DNA of 11,930 bases from an uncultured Oscillospiraceae bacterium (GCA_934569215.1 CAKTKF010000009.1:1-11930), one strand, 5' to 3'. Positions 1-5,770 are shown, counted from the first letter of the stretch. Program-made: numbers and translations. Notes: a model not told the origin generated them from the letters alone.

Positions 1-104
1 GCGTCGGCAAAGGCGGCGCAGATCAGCAGACGGTGCGCCTGGGATTTTGAGGGAATGGCGCGGACGGTTCCCGAAAGCTTTCCGGGGAAAATGGTGATAT
101 CCAT
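1..104 (-). CDS. aroA: 3-phosphoshikimate 1-carboxyvinyltransferase (EPSP synthase), N-terminal fragment
   Basis: EPSP synthase joins shikimate-3-phosphate and PEP, the penultimate step to chorismate. Only the first 34 codons lie in the window; the rest runs off the left edge. The translation starts MDITIFPGKLSGTVRAIPSK and continues SQAHRLLICAAFAD. The IPSKSQAHRLL segment is the conserved N-terminal substrate-binding stretch of the family, with Lys20 and Ser21 as the expected PEP/shikimate contacts. The ATG lies 1 nt after the TGA of aroB (TGA-T-ATG), so the gene is almost certainly translated by coupling as the fourth enzyme gene of the operon. No separate Shine-Dalgarno site is obvious, which fits coupling. 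A MurA-type enolpyruvyl transferase is the alternative, but the motif and position favour aroA. Confidence 0.9.
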   Translation of the reverse strand, partial: MDITIFPGKLSGTVRAIPSKSQAHRLLICAAFAD

Positions 105-105
105 A

Positions 106-1140
106 TCAAAGACCTGCCTGAATAAAGGATTTCAGGGACTCGACCTTGGTGGGGACGATATCGCAGTCGCCGATGGCGCGGGGGATGATGAGATTCACCG
201 TGCCGCCGGAGCGCTTCTTGTCCGAGAGAGTGTAGGTGAAAAGCTCGTCCGCGGAGTAGTCCGTCCGGGTGGGCAGACCGAATTTTTCCAGAAGCGCCAG
301 GATTCGCGGCGTATCGCCGCAGTTAGACGCCCGGCTGACGATGGCCATGCCGATGGCGACGGCCTTGCCGTGGGAGAGGGCGAACCGGCTTTTCGCCTCC
401 ACGCCGTGACCGACGGTGTGACCCAGATTCAGCTTCATCCGCGCGCCGGTGTCAAATTCGTCCTCCATGACCACGTCCCGCTTTAATTCCACGCAGCGGG
501 TAATGACCGCTTCCCGGTCAAAGGCAAGCCCCTTTTCTTCCAAATGGGCAAACAGCTTCGGGTCGTACAGCACGCCGTACTTGATGACCTCGGCGCAGCC
601 GTCCCGGAAAATGTCCGTGGGGAGGGAATTTAAGGTATCCGTGTCGCACAGCACCAGACTTGGCTGGCAGAATGCCCCGGCGAGGTTCTTCCCGGCGGGA
701 AGATCGATGGCGGTTTTGCCGCCCACGGAGGAATCCACGGCGGCAAGCAGGGTCGTGGGAACCTGAAGGAAGCGGATGCCCCGGAGGTAGCTTGCGGCGG
801 CGAAGCCCGCGAGATCGCCCACCACGCCGCCGCCCAAGGCGACGATCATGTCGGAGCGGGTCAGCTGGTTTTCCGCGAGAAAGTTCAGAAGATCGAGGAA
901 AACCTGCCCGTTTTTGCTTTCTTCCCCGGCGGGGAATACATAGGAAACCACGGAAAAACCTGCGCTTTTCAGGCTCTCTTCCACAGCTGCGCCGTAAAGG
1001 GGATAGACGTTGCTCTCGCTGACGACGCAGATTTTCTGCGCCTTCCCCAGCTTTTTCGCTTCCGCGCCTAAAGTGGGCAGCAGCCCCGAACCAATCAGAA
1101 TATCATACTGTTTGGACGCGCGGACGGTAACGGTATTCAT
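106..1140 (-). CDS. aroB: 3-dehydroquinate synthase
   Basis: AroB converts DAHP to 3-dehydroquinate, the second step of the shikimate pathway, in the cytoplasm, using NAD+ and a divalent metal. The 344 residues match the usual family length. Visible motifs are the nucleotide-binding ALGGGVVGDLAGFAAASYLRG region (about 101-121), QVPTTLLAAVDSSVGGKTAID (about 126-146), and the metal ligands Glu184 in DGCAEVIKYG, His245 in NLGHTVGHGVEA and His257 in LSHGKAVAIGM. These line up with the Glu/His/His triad of the family. The ATG overlaps the tyrA stop codon (ATGA, 1137-1140), showing translational coupling, and aroA begins 1 nt after its stop. It is the third enzyme gene of the attenuator-controlled operon. 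Identification is secure. Confidence 0.97.
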   Translation of the reverse strand: MNTVTVRASKQYDILIGSGLLPTLGAEAKKLGKAQKICVVSESNVYPLYGAAVEESLKSAGFSVVSYVFPAGEESKNGQVFLDLLNFLAENQLTRSDMIVALGGGVVGDLAGFAAASYLRGIRFLQVPTTLLAAVDSSVGGKTAIDLPAGKNLAGAFCQPSLVLCDTDTLNSLPTDIFRDGCAEVIKYGVLYDPKLFAHLEEKGLAFDREAVITRCVELKRDVVMEDEFDTGARMKLNLGHTVGHGVEAKSRFALSHGKAVAIGMAIVSRASNCGDTPRILALLEKFGLPTRTDYSADELFTYTLSDKKRSGGTVNLIIPRAIGDCDIVPTKVESLKSFIQAGL

Positions 1141-1967
1141 CCGTCCACCTCCTCTTTGCGCTTTTTGCCCTCGTCCAGCAGCTGGACCAATCCCGCCATA
1201 TCGTCCGCAGCAATGGCGTCGTGGTAGGCAGACAAGCTCTCAATATAGCTGTCCAGCTCAAAGAGGACATTGTCCTTGTTTTCCATGAACAGCTCCGCCC
1301 ACATCTGGGGATTCAGCCAGGCGACGCGGGTCAGATCCTTGTAGCTTCCGGCGGAGAAGCCCTTGTGCTTCAGGGCGGTGGGGGATTTGATGAAAGCGTT
1401 GCTGAGAATGTGGGGCATTTGAGAGGTAAAGGCGATCATTTTGTCGTGTTCTTCCGCCGTTGTGACGGAGAAAAAGCCAAAATGGCAGGGCTTCAGTGCG
1501 GTTTTTACCCGGTCTAACAGCTGAATGTCGTCAAATACCGGCGGAACCAGCACCATGGGCGCACCCGCAAAGAGGTTTGCCCGGCTGTATTTGAAGCCGG
1601 AATACTGGGAGCCTGCCATGGGATGTCCGCCCACAAAGGTGAATCCGTACTTCTCGGCCAGAGGGAAGCAACGGCTGCAAACCTCACGCTTGATGCCGCA
1701 GCAGTCGATCACCAGCGCGTCCTTGGACACGAGGGGCGCGTTCTTTTCCAGCCAGTCGGCGCAGCCGCCGGGGTAGATGGCAAGCAGAATCAGGTCACAC
1801 TCCGGAATGGTGGTTTCGTCCAGCCGTCCGTGGACTGCGCCGGAAAGCATGGCAAAGGACAGCATGCTTTCGTTTCGCTGAATGGCGTAGACGGTGTGCC
1901 CCTCCAGAGCGTAGGCTCTGGCAAGGGAGCCACCAATCAGGCCAAGACCCAAAATACCGACTTTCAT
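1137..1967 (-). CDS. tyrA: Prephenate dehydrogenase
   Basis: TyrA oxidatively decarboxylates prephenate to 4-hydroxyphenylpyruvate, the commitment step to tyrosine. The 276 residues hold an N-terminal Rossmann domain with the dinucleotide motif GLGLIGGSLA (7-16) and a C-terminal helical dimerisation domain. Catalytic landmarks are GGHPMAGSQYSGF with His115, SQMPHILSNAF with His186, and DLTRVAWLNPQMW with Arg214, the likely prephenate carboxylate contact. The protein ends right after the catalytic core, so there is no C-terminal ACT domain and no fused chorismate mutase. Feedback by tyrosine is therefore not evident here and may fall on the DAHP synthase and the leader. The start ATG overlaps the stop of the upstream gene by 4 nt (1964-1967) and the stop overlaps aroB by 4 nt. 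Arogenate dehydrogenase activity cannot be excluded by sequence. Confidence 0.94.
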   Translation of the reverse strand: MKVGILGLGLIGGSLARAYALEGHTVYAIQRNESMLSFAMLSGAVHGRLDETTIPECDLILLAIYPGGCADWLEKNAPLVSKDALVIDCCGIKREVCSRCFPLAEKYGFTFVGGHPMAGSQYSGFKYSRANLFAGAPMVLVPPVFDDIQLLDRVKTALKPCHFGFFSVTTAEEHDKMIAFTSQMPHILSNAFIKSPTALKHKGFSAGSYKDLTRVAWLNPQMWAELFMENKDNVLFELDSYIESLSAYHDAIAADDMAGLVQLLDEGKKRKEEVDG

Positions 1968-2965
1968 ACAAGAACCTCACGAATCTGCCGGACTTTCCGG
2001 CTGATTTCATCGAACTGGGGCGGCGTGATGGACTGGGCGCCGTCGCACAGGGCGTGGGCGGGATCGTTGTGGACTTCCACCATGATGCCGTCTGCCCCGG
2101 CGGCAGTGGCCGCGTAGGCCATGGGAGCGACCAGATCGGCCTTGCCGGTGGCATGGCTGGGATCGACCACCACGGGCAGGTGGGTCAGATTGTGCAGAAC
2201 GGGGACTGCGGAAAGATCGAGGGTGTTCCGGGTGGCGGTCTCAAAGGTGCGGATGCCCCGCTCGCAGAGGATGACCTTGCTGTTGCCCTCACTCATGATG
2301 TACTCGGCGCTCATGAGCAGCTCCTGCAAGGTGTTGGCAAGACCCCGTTTCAGCAGAATGGGCTTATCGGTTTTGCCCAGCTCCTTCAGAAGATCGAAAT
2401 TCTGCATATTCCGGGCGCCCACCTGAATGATATCCACGTCGGCGAACAGATCGAGGGTGGAAATGTTCATAATCTCCGTGACAATGGGCAGCCCCGTGGC
2501 CTTTTTGGCCTCCAGAAGCAGCCGGATGCCCTCGTCCTTCATGCCCTGAAAAGCGTAGGGAGAGGTGCGGGGCTTGAACGCGCCGCCCCGGAGAATGGAC
2601 GCGCCGGATTCCTTGACGGCATTGGCAACGGCAATGATCTGCTCCTCGGATTCCACACTGCACGGGCCTGCAATTACGGCAAAATACCCGCCGCCAATGC
2701 GGGCGTTTCCCACCTCAATGATGGTGTCCTTGGGGTGGAATTTCCGGTTGGCCTGTTTGAACGGCTCAGAGACCCGCTTGACGGTCTCCACCATTTCCAG
2801 GCTTTTCAGAAGGTCGATGTCCACCCGACTGGTGTCGCCCACCAGACCGAGAATGGTGACCTCCGTGCCTTCGGAAATGTGAACGTCCAGGTTCATATTC
2901 TTGAGCCAGTCCACAAGGTGCTGGATCTGGGAGGGCGTGGTTCCGTTTTTCAGAATTGCGATCAT
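1964..2965 (-). CDS. aroF: 3-deoxy-7-phosphoheptulonate (DAHP) synthase, type I-beta with N-terminal ferredoxin-like domain
   Basis: DAHP synthase condenses PEP with erythrose-4-phosphate, the first and flux-controlling step of aromatic biosynthesis. The 333 residues begin with a ferredoxin-like regulatory domain (about 1-70, from MIAILKNGTT), followed by the TIM barrel. Barrel motifs are VIAGPCSVES (98-106), RGGAFKPRTSPYAFQG (126-141), QVGARNMQNFDLLKELG (181-197), KPILLKRGL (201-209) and VVVDPSHATGK (265-275). Expected metal ligands are Cys102, His271, Glu297 and Asp308, nearly the numbering of the Thermotoga maritima enzyme as I recall it. The reading frame stays open far upstream. The start at 2965 is chosen because AGGAG (2980-2976) lies 10 nt before it and the upstream frame runs through the attenuator. 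It is the first enzyme gene of the operon, with tyrA overlapping its stop. The symbol is by function; aroG or aroH is equally possible. Confidence 0.95.
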   Translation of the reverse strand: MIAILKNGTTPSQIQHLVDWLKNMNLDVHISEGTEVTILGLVGDTSRVDIDLLKSLEMVETVKRVSEPFKQANRKFHPKDTIIEVGNARIGGGYFAVIAGPCSVESEEQIIAVANAVKESGASILRGGAFKPRTSPYAFQGMKDEGIRLLLEAKKATGLPIVTEIMNISTLDLFADVDIIQVGARNMQNFDLLKELGKTDKPILLKRGLANTLQELLMSAEYIMSEGNSKVILCERGIRTFETATRNTLDLSAVPVLHNLTHLPVVVDPSHATGKADLVAPMAYAATAAGADGIMVEVHNDPAHALCDGAQSITPPQFDEISRKVRQIREVLV

Positions 2966-2983
2966 TGCGTAACATCTCCTGAT

Positions 2984-3019
2984 AATAAAATAACCGCCGC
3001 ACGGCAATTCGTGCGGCGG
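2984..3019 (-). terminator. Attenuator terminator of the aromatic operon
   Basis: A perfect 10-bp stem, CCGCCGCACG (3019-3010) with CGTGCGGCGG (3003-2994), has a 6-nt AATTGC loop and is followed on the minus strand by the U-rich run TTATTTTATT (2993-2984). It ends just before the Shine-Dalgarno site of the DAHP synthase gene (2980-2976). A strong intrinsic terminator directly in front of the first enzyme gene is the expected layout for attenuation. Half of its 5' arm and its whole loop are claimed by an alternative pairing described for the leader. Confidence 0.88.
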
Positions 3020-3130
3020 TCTGAGATAACCCCTAAAGCTCCTGAAATTTTCTGCAGCACAAATCGCTATTACTTTTTTCGGGTAAAAAAGTAATAGTAA
3101 TAAAAGGAAAAGCGAGCAGAAGAATTCGTG
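3004..3130 (-). promoter_or_regulatory. Ribosome-dependent Phe/Tyr attenuator (alternative RNA structures)
   Basis: Four pairings are visible in the leader transcript. (a) Segment 2, GCGATTTGTGC (3067-3057), pairs with segment 3, GCACGAATTGC (3014-3004): 11 bp with two G-U wobbles. This antiterminator uses half of the terminator's 5' arm and its loop. (b) Segment 1, CACGAATT (3130-3123), is identical to part of segment 3 and can instead pair with GATTTGTG inside segment 2. (c) A 13-bp hairpin, CTATTACTTTTTT (3097-3085) with AAAAAAGTAATAG (3079-3067), nests inside pairing (b) and covers the last Tyr/Phe codons. (d) The terminator 3019-2994. Inference: a ribosome stalled at Phe/Tyr codons frees segment 2 to form the antiterminator. 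A ribosome at the leader stop codon (3072-3070) covers segment 2, so the terminator forms. Pairings were checked by eye, without energies. Confidence 0.85.
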
Positions 3131-3138
3131 GTGACCAT
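3070..3138 (-). CDS. Leader peptide rich in Phe and Tyr (attenuation leader of the aromatic operon)
   Basis: A 22-codon ORF begins MVTTNSSAR, continues FSFYYYYFF and ends TRKK, followed by TAA. Codons 10-18 (3111-3085) hold four Phe and four Tyr codons in nine positions, with no Trp. It has a good Shine-Dalgarno site, AAGGAG (3153-3148), 9 nt before the ATG, and a promoter upstream at 3171-3199. It lies between that promoter and a terminator in front of an operon whose products lead to Phe and Tyr. By analogy with enterobacterial leader peptides (PheL and the like), the product itself probably has no function. Its translation speed reports charged tRNA-Phe and tRNA-Tyr. The codon run overlaps the 5' arm of a 13-bp hairpin (3097-3067). 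Chance is unlikely given promoter, ribosome site, codon content, terminator and gene context together. Confidence 0.9.
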   Translation of the reverse strand: MVTTNSSARFSFYYYYFFTRKK

Positions 3139-3170
3139 ATAAAAAGGCTCCTTGTTCAGTAGCTGCGGAC

Positions 3171-3199
3171 ATTATACCATGGGCGGCGGAAGATTGCAA
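3171..3199 (-). promoter_or_regulatory. Sigma-A promoter of the aromatic operon
   Basis: On the minus strand, a -35 box TTGCAA (3199-3194) and a perfect -10 box TATAAT (3176-3171) are separated by exactly 17 nt. Transcription should start near 3164, about 26 nt before the leader-peptide ATG. It lies just past the stop of the rhomboid-like gene (3232), so the operon is independently transcribed even if read-through from that gene also occurs. Confidence 0.85.
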
Positions 3200-3231
3200 G
3201 AGGAATTTACACAAATCGTGCCATTTTTCAC

Positions 3232-4095
3232 TTACTGAATATGCGTATGATTGTTGATATGATCCTGGCAGTAGCAGTAGTAACCCTTGCACTTGGAGCA
3301 GTAGCGGAATTCCAGCTCCGGATTTGTCACATCGGTGCGGCCGCAGATTGTGCAGCGGTGGGTGTAGGGGGCTTTCGGCGTGGCGGTGGAGGCTTCGTAG
3401 GAGCCGGCATTGAAGTGGATGACCTTCGCCTTGGGCTGCTTGGGCTTTCTGCGGAACAGGCGGCTGGCATTGGCGCGCCAGGACACGGGAATCACATTCA
3501 GCACGTCCTTGCCGAAGAAGAGGAAATAGTTGGCAAGAGCGATCACGGAGAACAGATTGTAGGGGAAGGGGTCGGTAAACAGACTGAGCAGCACCATCGC
3601 CAGATCGATCAGCGCGAAGATCCACGCCTTCACGGGGATGATGAAGAAAAGCAGGAAATTCGCGTCGGGGTACAGCGTGGCGTAGCTGAGAAACAGGCTC
3701 AGGTTCAGGTAGGTGACGCTGGCCTGACCGCCGAAAATCAGGCAGTAAACGTCCATCATTACCACCCCGGTGAGGTAAAACAGGTTGAACCGCAGGGTGC
3801 CCCACACATTTTCCATGGCTCTGCCCAGAGAGTAGTAGCACAGCAGGGTGATGGCGGTAAGCAGAATATTTCCGGCGCTGTAGGTCAGCGGATAGGTAAT
3901 CAGCCGCCAGACCTGTCCCTGAAGAATGCTTGTCCGGTCAAAGCGGAGGGCGCTGTACAGAAGGGCGTTGCCGGACATCTGGCTGAACAGGTAGACCACG
4001 GCGGTGCCGATGACGATGTAAAGCATCAGATTGGGGATGCCCTTGTCCCGGTTCCTGAAGCAGAAAAGCTCAAATTTCTTGCGTAAATTTTTCAC
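3232..4095 (-). CDS. Rhomboid-fold membrane protein lacking catalytic residues, with C-terminal Cys/His-rich tail
   Basis: The 287-residue protein has about six hydrophobic segments (near 23-40, 74-90, 103-122, 128-141, 147-173, 179-195). VWRLITYPLTY (62-72) and LGRAMENVWGTLRFNLFYLTG (90-110) resemble the WR motif and the E..WG..RF...Y block after TM2 of rhomboid/derlin-type proteins. The protease GxSG serine motif is absent; YLNLSLFLSYATLY (129-142) stands where it would be expected. The usual TM2 histidine is also missing. It is therefore probably a pseudoprotease. After a basic linker (about 207-225), the tail holds CTICG (248-252), CSKCKGYYCYC (266-276) and DHINNHTHI, probably a zinc ribbon. 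TTG (4104), in frame, touches AGGAG with no spacing, whereas GTG at 4095 lies 9 nt behind it, so GTG is chosen. The substrate or partner is unknown. A weak promoter candidate, TTGTTT (4208-4203) and TATAAA (4187-4182) with a 15-nt spacer, lies upstream. Confidence 0.75.
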   Translation of the reverse strand: MKNLRKKFELFCFRNRDKGIPNLMLYIVIGTAVVYLFSQMSGNALLYSALRFDRTSILQGQVWRLITYPLTYSAGNILLTAITLLCYYSLGRAMENVWGTLRFNLFYLTGVVMMDVYCLIFGGQASVTYLNLSLFLSYATLYPDANFLLFFIIPVKAWIFALIDLAMVLLSLFTDPFPYNLFSVIALANYFLFFGKDVLNVIPVSWRANASRLFRRKPKQPKAKVIHFNAGSYEASTATPKAPYTHRCTICGRTDVTNPELEFRYCSKCKGYYCYCQDHINNHTHIQ

Positions 4096-4117
4096 GGTAC
4101 TCAACTCCTAATACTAT

Positions 4118-4149
4118 TTCCTGATTAAAATGCTTATTTTAATCAGGAA
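4118..4149. repeat. Perfect 14-bp inverted repeat upstream of the rhomboid-like gene
   Basis: TTCCTGATTAAAAT (4118-4131) and ATTTTAATCAGGAA (4136-4149) are exact reverse complements around a GCTT loop. On the rhomboid-gene strand the hairpin ends about 7 nt before its Shine-Dalgarno site and is not followed by a U-run, so it does not look like a terminator for that gene. It could be an operator-like palindrome, an mRNA 5' stem, or part of the repeat array to its right. A weaker stem, AGGCA/TGCCT with inner CGC/GCG (4149-4172), adjoins it. Confidence 0.7.
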
Positions 4150-4171
4150 GGCATCGCCTGACAGCGCTGCC

Positions 4172-4207
4172 TGTTTTGTGATTTATAAGGAAAGAAATCA
4201 CAAAACA
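4172..4207. repeat. Perfect 13-bp inverted repeat
   Basis: TGTTTTGTGATTT (4172-4184) and AAATCACAAAACA (4195-4207) are exact reverse complements around a 10-nt loop. It lies in the non-coding gap between the divergent rhomboid-like and metK genes. A weak leftward promoter candidate overlaps it. No coding potential is seen, and its role is unknown. Confidence 0.7.
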
Positions 4208-4216
4208 AGTCTCATA

Positions 4217-4275
4217 GGAACTCCATGCCCTTCGGGCAAATGAAAATCTTTTCTGAAGATTTTCATTGGAGTTCC
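4217..4275. repeat. Three-way-junction inverted repeat element
   Basis: An outer 8-bp stem, GGAACTCC (4217-4224) with GGAGTTCC (4268-4275), encloses two further perfect hairpins. These are TGCCC/GGGCA with a TTC loop (4226-4238) and AATGAAAATCTT (4239-4250) with AAGATTTTCATT (4256-4267), loop TTCTG. Nearly every base from 4217 to 4275 is paired, giving a compact three-way junction on either strand. This resembles the palindromic interspersed elements (REP or MITE-like) found in bacterial intergenic regions. Whether it is repeated in the genome cannot be told from one copy. Confidence 0.7.
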
Positions 4276-4346
4276 GTATAAAAAACGTATCCCCATTCTA
4301 TCAGCAATTCATTCAAATGTCTATATCGGATTTGTAAACAAAATAC

Positions 4347-4374
4347 TTGACTTTTCGCAAAAATCGTGTAGAAT
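4347..4374 (+). promoter_or_regulatory. Sigma-A promoter of the metK riboswitch transcript
   Basis: TTGACT (4347-4352) and TAGAAT (4369-4374) are 16 nt apart. The expected start near 4381 lies about 17 nt before the SAM-I aptamer's first paired base. No other promoter is needed for metK. Confidence 0.75.
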
Positions 4375-4397
4375 ACAATGTTGAACTGCATACAAGC

Positions 4398-4486
4398 CTT
4401 ATCAAGAGTGGTGGAGGGAACGGCCCGATGAAACCCGGCAACCTGTTTACACAAGGTGCCAAATCCGGCGGCAAACGAAAGATGAG
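4398..4486 (+). ncRNA. SAM-I (S-box) riboswitch aptamer
   Basis: The aptamer carries the hallmark S-box blocks AGAGTGGTGGAGGGA, GGCCCGATGAAACCCGGCAA, a P3 loop, GGTGCCAAATCC and GGCAAACGAAAGATGAG. P1 is formed by CTTATC (4398-4403) and GATGAG (4481-4486). The expression platform is visible. GAGGATTCGAT (4484-4494) can pair with ATCGAATCTTC (4505-4515) as an 11-bp antiterminator that excludes both P1 and the terminator. With SAM bound, P1 holds and the terminator forms; without SAM, the antiterminator allows metK expression. This is negative feedback by the product of the gene it controls. Confidence 0.96.
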
Positions 4487-4499
4487 GATTCGATAGAAG

Positions 4500-4536
4500 C
4501 GCACATCGAATCTTCGGTGTGCGGTTTTTCTTTTTT
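4500..4536 (+). terminator. SAM-controlled intrinsic terminator upstream of metK
   Basis: CGCACATCGA (4500-4509) pairs with TCGGTGTGCG (4514-4523), 10 bp with one G-U, around a 4-nt loop. It is followed by T-runs at 4525-4529 and 4531-4536. Its 5' arm and loop overlap the 3' half of the antiterminator (4505-4515), so the two structures exclude each other. It ends 34 nt before the metK ATG. Confidence 0.92.
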
Positions 4537-4569
4537 CAGATTCAGTTACAGAAAGAAAGGAAAAACAAA

Positions 4570-5715
4570 ATGGAAAAAAGACTTTTTACCTCCGAATGTG
4601 TCACCAACGGCCACCCCGATAAGGTGGCGGACTCCATCTCCGACGCCATCCTGGACGCCTGCCTTGCCCAGGATCCCAACTCCCGCGTGGCATGCGAGAC
4701 CATGGTCACCACGGATTTCTGCATCATCTGCGGCGAGATCACCACGAAGGCCACTGTTGACTACGCCGCCGTTGCCCGGGAGGCCATCCGCAAAATCGGC
4801 TATGTCTGCCCCGGCGACGGCTTTGACGCCGACACGGTGGAGATTCAGTGCCGCATCCACACCCAGTCCGCCGACATTGCTCTGGGAACCAACGACGAGG
4901 TTGGCGGCGCGGGAGATCAGGGCATGATGTTCGGCGGCGCCTGCACCCAGACGCCGGAGCTGATGCCCCTGCCTGTCGCCCTCAGCCGCGCCCTGTGCAG
5001 CCGCCTGACCCAGTGCGTCCATGAGACGGACTTGCTTCGTCCCGACGGAAAGACCCAGGTCACCGTGGAATTTGACGAGCAGGGAAACGTGGTGGGCATC
5101 GACACCGTGGTCGTCTCCATCATGCACAGAGCGGATTTTGCCATCGAAGCGCTGAGAAAATACGTCCGGGAGAATGTGATTGCCCCGGTTCTGGAGCGTT
5201 ACGGCTTCCGGATTGCGGATGTCGCCCATATCCACATCAACCCCACCGGCAATTTTGTCATCGGCGGTCCCAACGGCGATACCGGCCTGACCGGGCGGAA
5301 GATCATCGTGGACACCTACGGCGGCTATTTCTCCCACGGCGGCGGCGCGTTCTCCGGAAAAGACCCCACCAAGGTTGACCGCAGCGCGGCGTATATGGCC
5401 AGATACATGGCGAAAAATCTGGTTGCCGCGGGTCTTGCGACCAAGGTGCAGGTGCAGCTGGCCTACGCCATCGGCGTTGCCCAGCCGGTGTCCCTTCGGG
5501 TGGACAGCTACGGCACCGGCAAGATCTCCGACGAGAAAATGACGGAGCTTCTCCGGCAGACCTGCGACATGACCCCCGCCGGGATCATCCGCAAGCTCGA
5601 CCTGCGCCGTCCCATCTACGCGGACACCGCCGCCAACGGTCATTTCGGCATCGAGAGCCGCCCCTGGGAGCAGACGGATTTGGCGGACAAGCTGCGCCAG
5701 CTTTCCGGAATCTAA
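4570..5715 (+). CDS. metK: S-adenosylmethionine synthetase (methionine adenosyltransferase)
   Basis: MetK makes SAM from methionine and ATP in the cytoplasm, with phosphate and pyrophosphate release. The 381 residues hold the three-repeat family fold. Motifs are [20 protein letters not shown] (6-25, with the GHPDK ATP/methionine residues), [10 protein letters not shown] (113-122) and the glycine-rich [19 protein letters not shown] (257-275). The frame is open further upstream to 4519, but that would start inside the riboswitch terminator. The ATG at 4570 has AAAGGA about 9 nt before it and gives the canonical N-terminus. The length is slightly below the roughly 390-400 residues common in the family. 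It is a single-gene unit between the SAM-I riboswitch and a terminator. Identification is secure. Confidence 0.97.
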   Translation: MEKRLFTSECVTNGHPDKVADSISDAILDACLAQDPNSRVACETMVTTDFCIICGEITTKATVDYAAVAREAIRKIGYVCPGDGFDADTVEIQCRIHTQSADIALGTNDEVGGAGDQGMMFGGACTQTPELMPLPVALSRALCSRLTQCVHETDLLRPDGKTQVTVEFDEQGNVVGIDTVVVSIMHRADFAIEALRKYVRENVIAPVLERYGFRIADVAHIHINPTGNFVIGGPNGDTGLTGRKIIVDTYGGYFSHGGGAFSGKDPTKVDRSAAYMARYMAKNLVAAGLATKVQVQLAYAIGVAQPVSLRVDSYGTGKISDEKMTELLRQTCDMTPAGIIRKLDLRRPIYADTAANGHFGIESRPWEQTDLADKLRQLSGI

Positions 5716-5724
5716 CAAAAGACA

Positions 5725-5762
5725 GCGGGGGAGGGCAAATGGCCTTTCCCCGCAAGTTTTTT
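5725..5762 (+). terminator. Intrinsic terminator of metK
   Basis: GCGGGGGAGGGC (5725-5736) pairs along 12 bp (two G-U) with GCCTTTCCCCGC (5742-5753) around AAATG, followed by AAG and six T (5757-5762). It begins 10 nt after the metK stop and ends 9 nt before the nadE promoter, separating the two units. Confidence 0.88.
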
Positions 5763-5770
5763 ATATTCTC

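Noticed and set aside
2054..3094. Plus-strand open frame opposite the DAHP synthase gene
   Set aside because: It is antisense to a secure gene, with a shadow-like Gly/His/Val composition, and no promoter or ribosome site was recognised.
2966..3170. T-box riboswitch upstream of the DAHP synthase gene
   Set aside because: The conserved T-box antiterminator block (AGGGTGGNACCGCG) and the stem I motifs are absent; the region is too short and instead holds a leader-peptide attenuator.
2966..3841. In-frame open extension of the DAHP synthase reading frame far upstream
   Set aside because: It runs through the terminator, the leader peptide and the rhomboid-like gene. The family N-terminus and a Shine-Dalgarno site place the start at 2965.
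3241..4086. 281-codon plus-strand open frame opposite the rhomboid-like gene
   Set aside because: The opposite strand encodes clear membrane segments and a Cys/His-rich tail. This frame is compositionally a shadow with no family features.
3232..4095. Active rhomboid serine protease
   Set aside because: The GxSG serine motif and the catalytic histidine are not found at the expected places.
4546..5718. Long minus-strand open frame opposite metK
   Set aside because: It is the mirror of a GC-rich coding gene with unmistakable MetK motifs. The translation has no recognisable domain and it overlaps the riboswitch terminator region.
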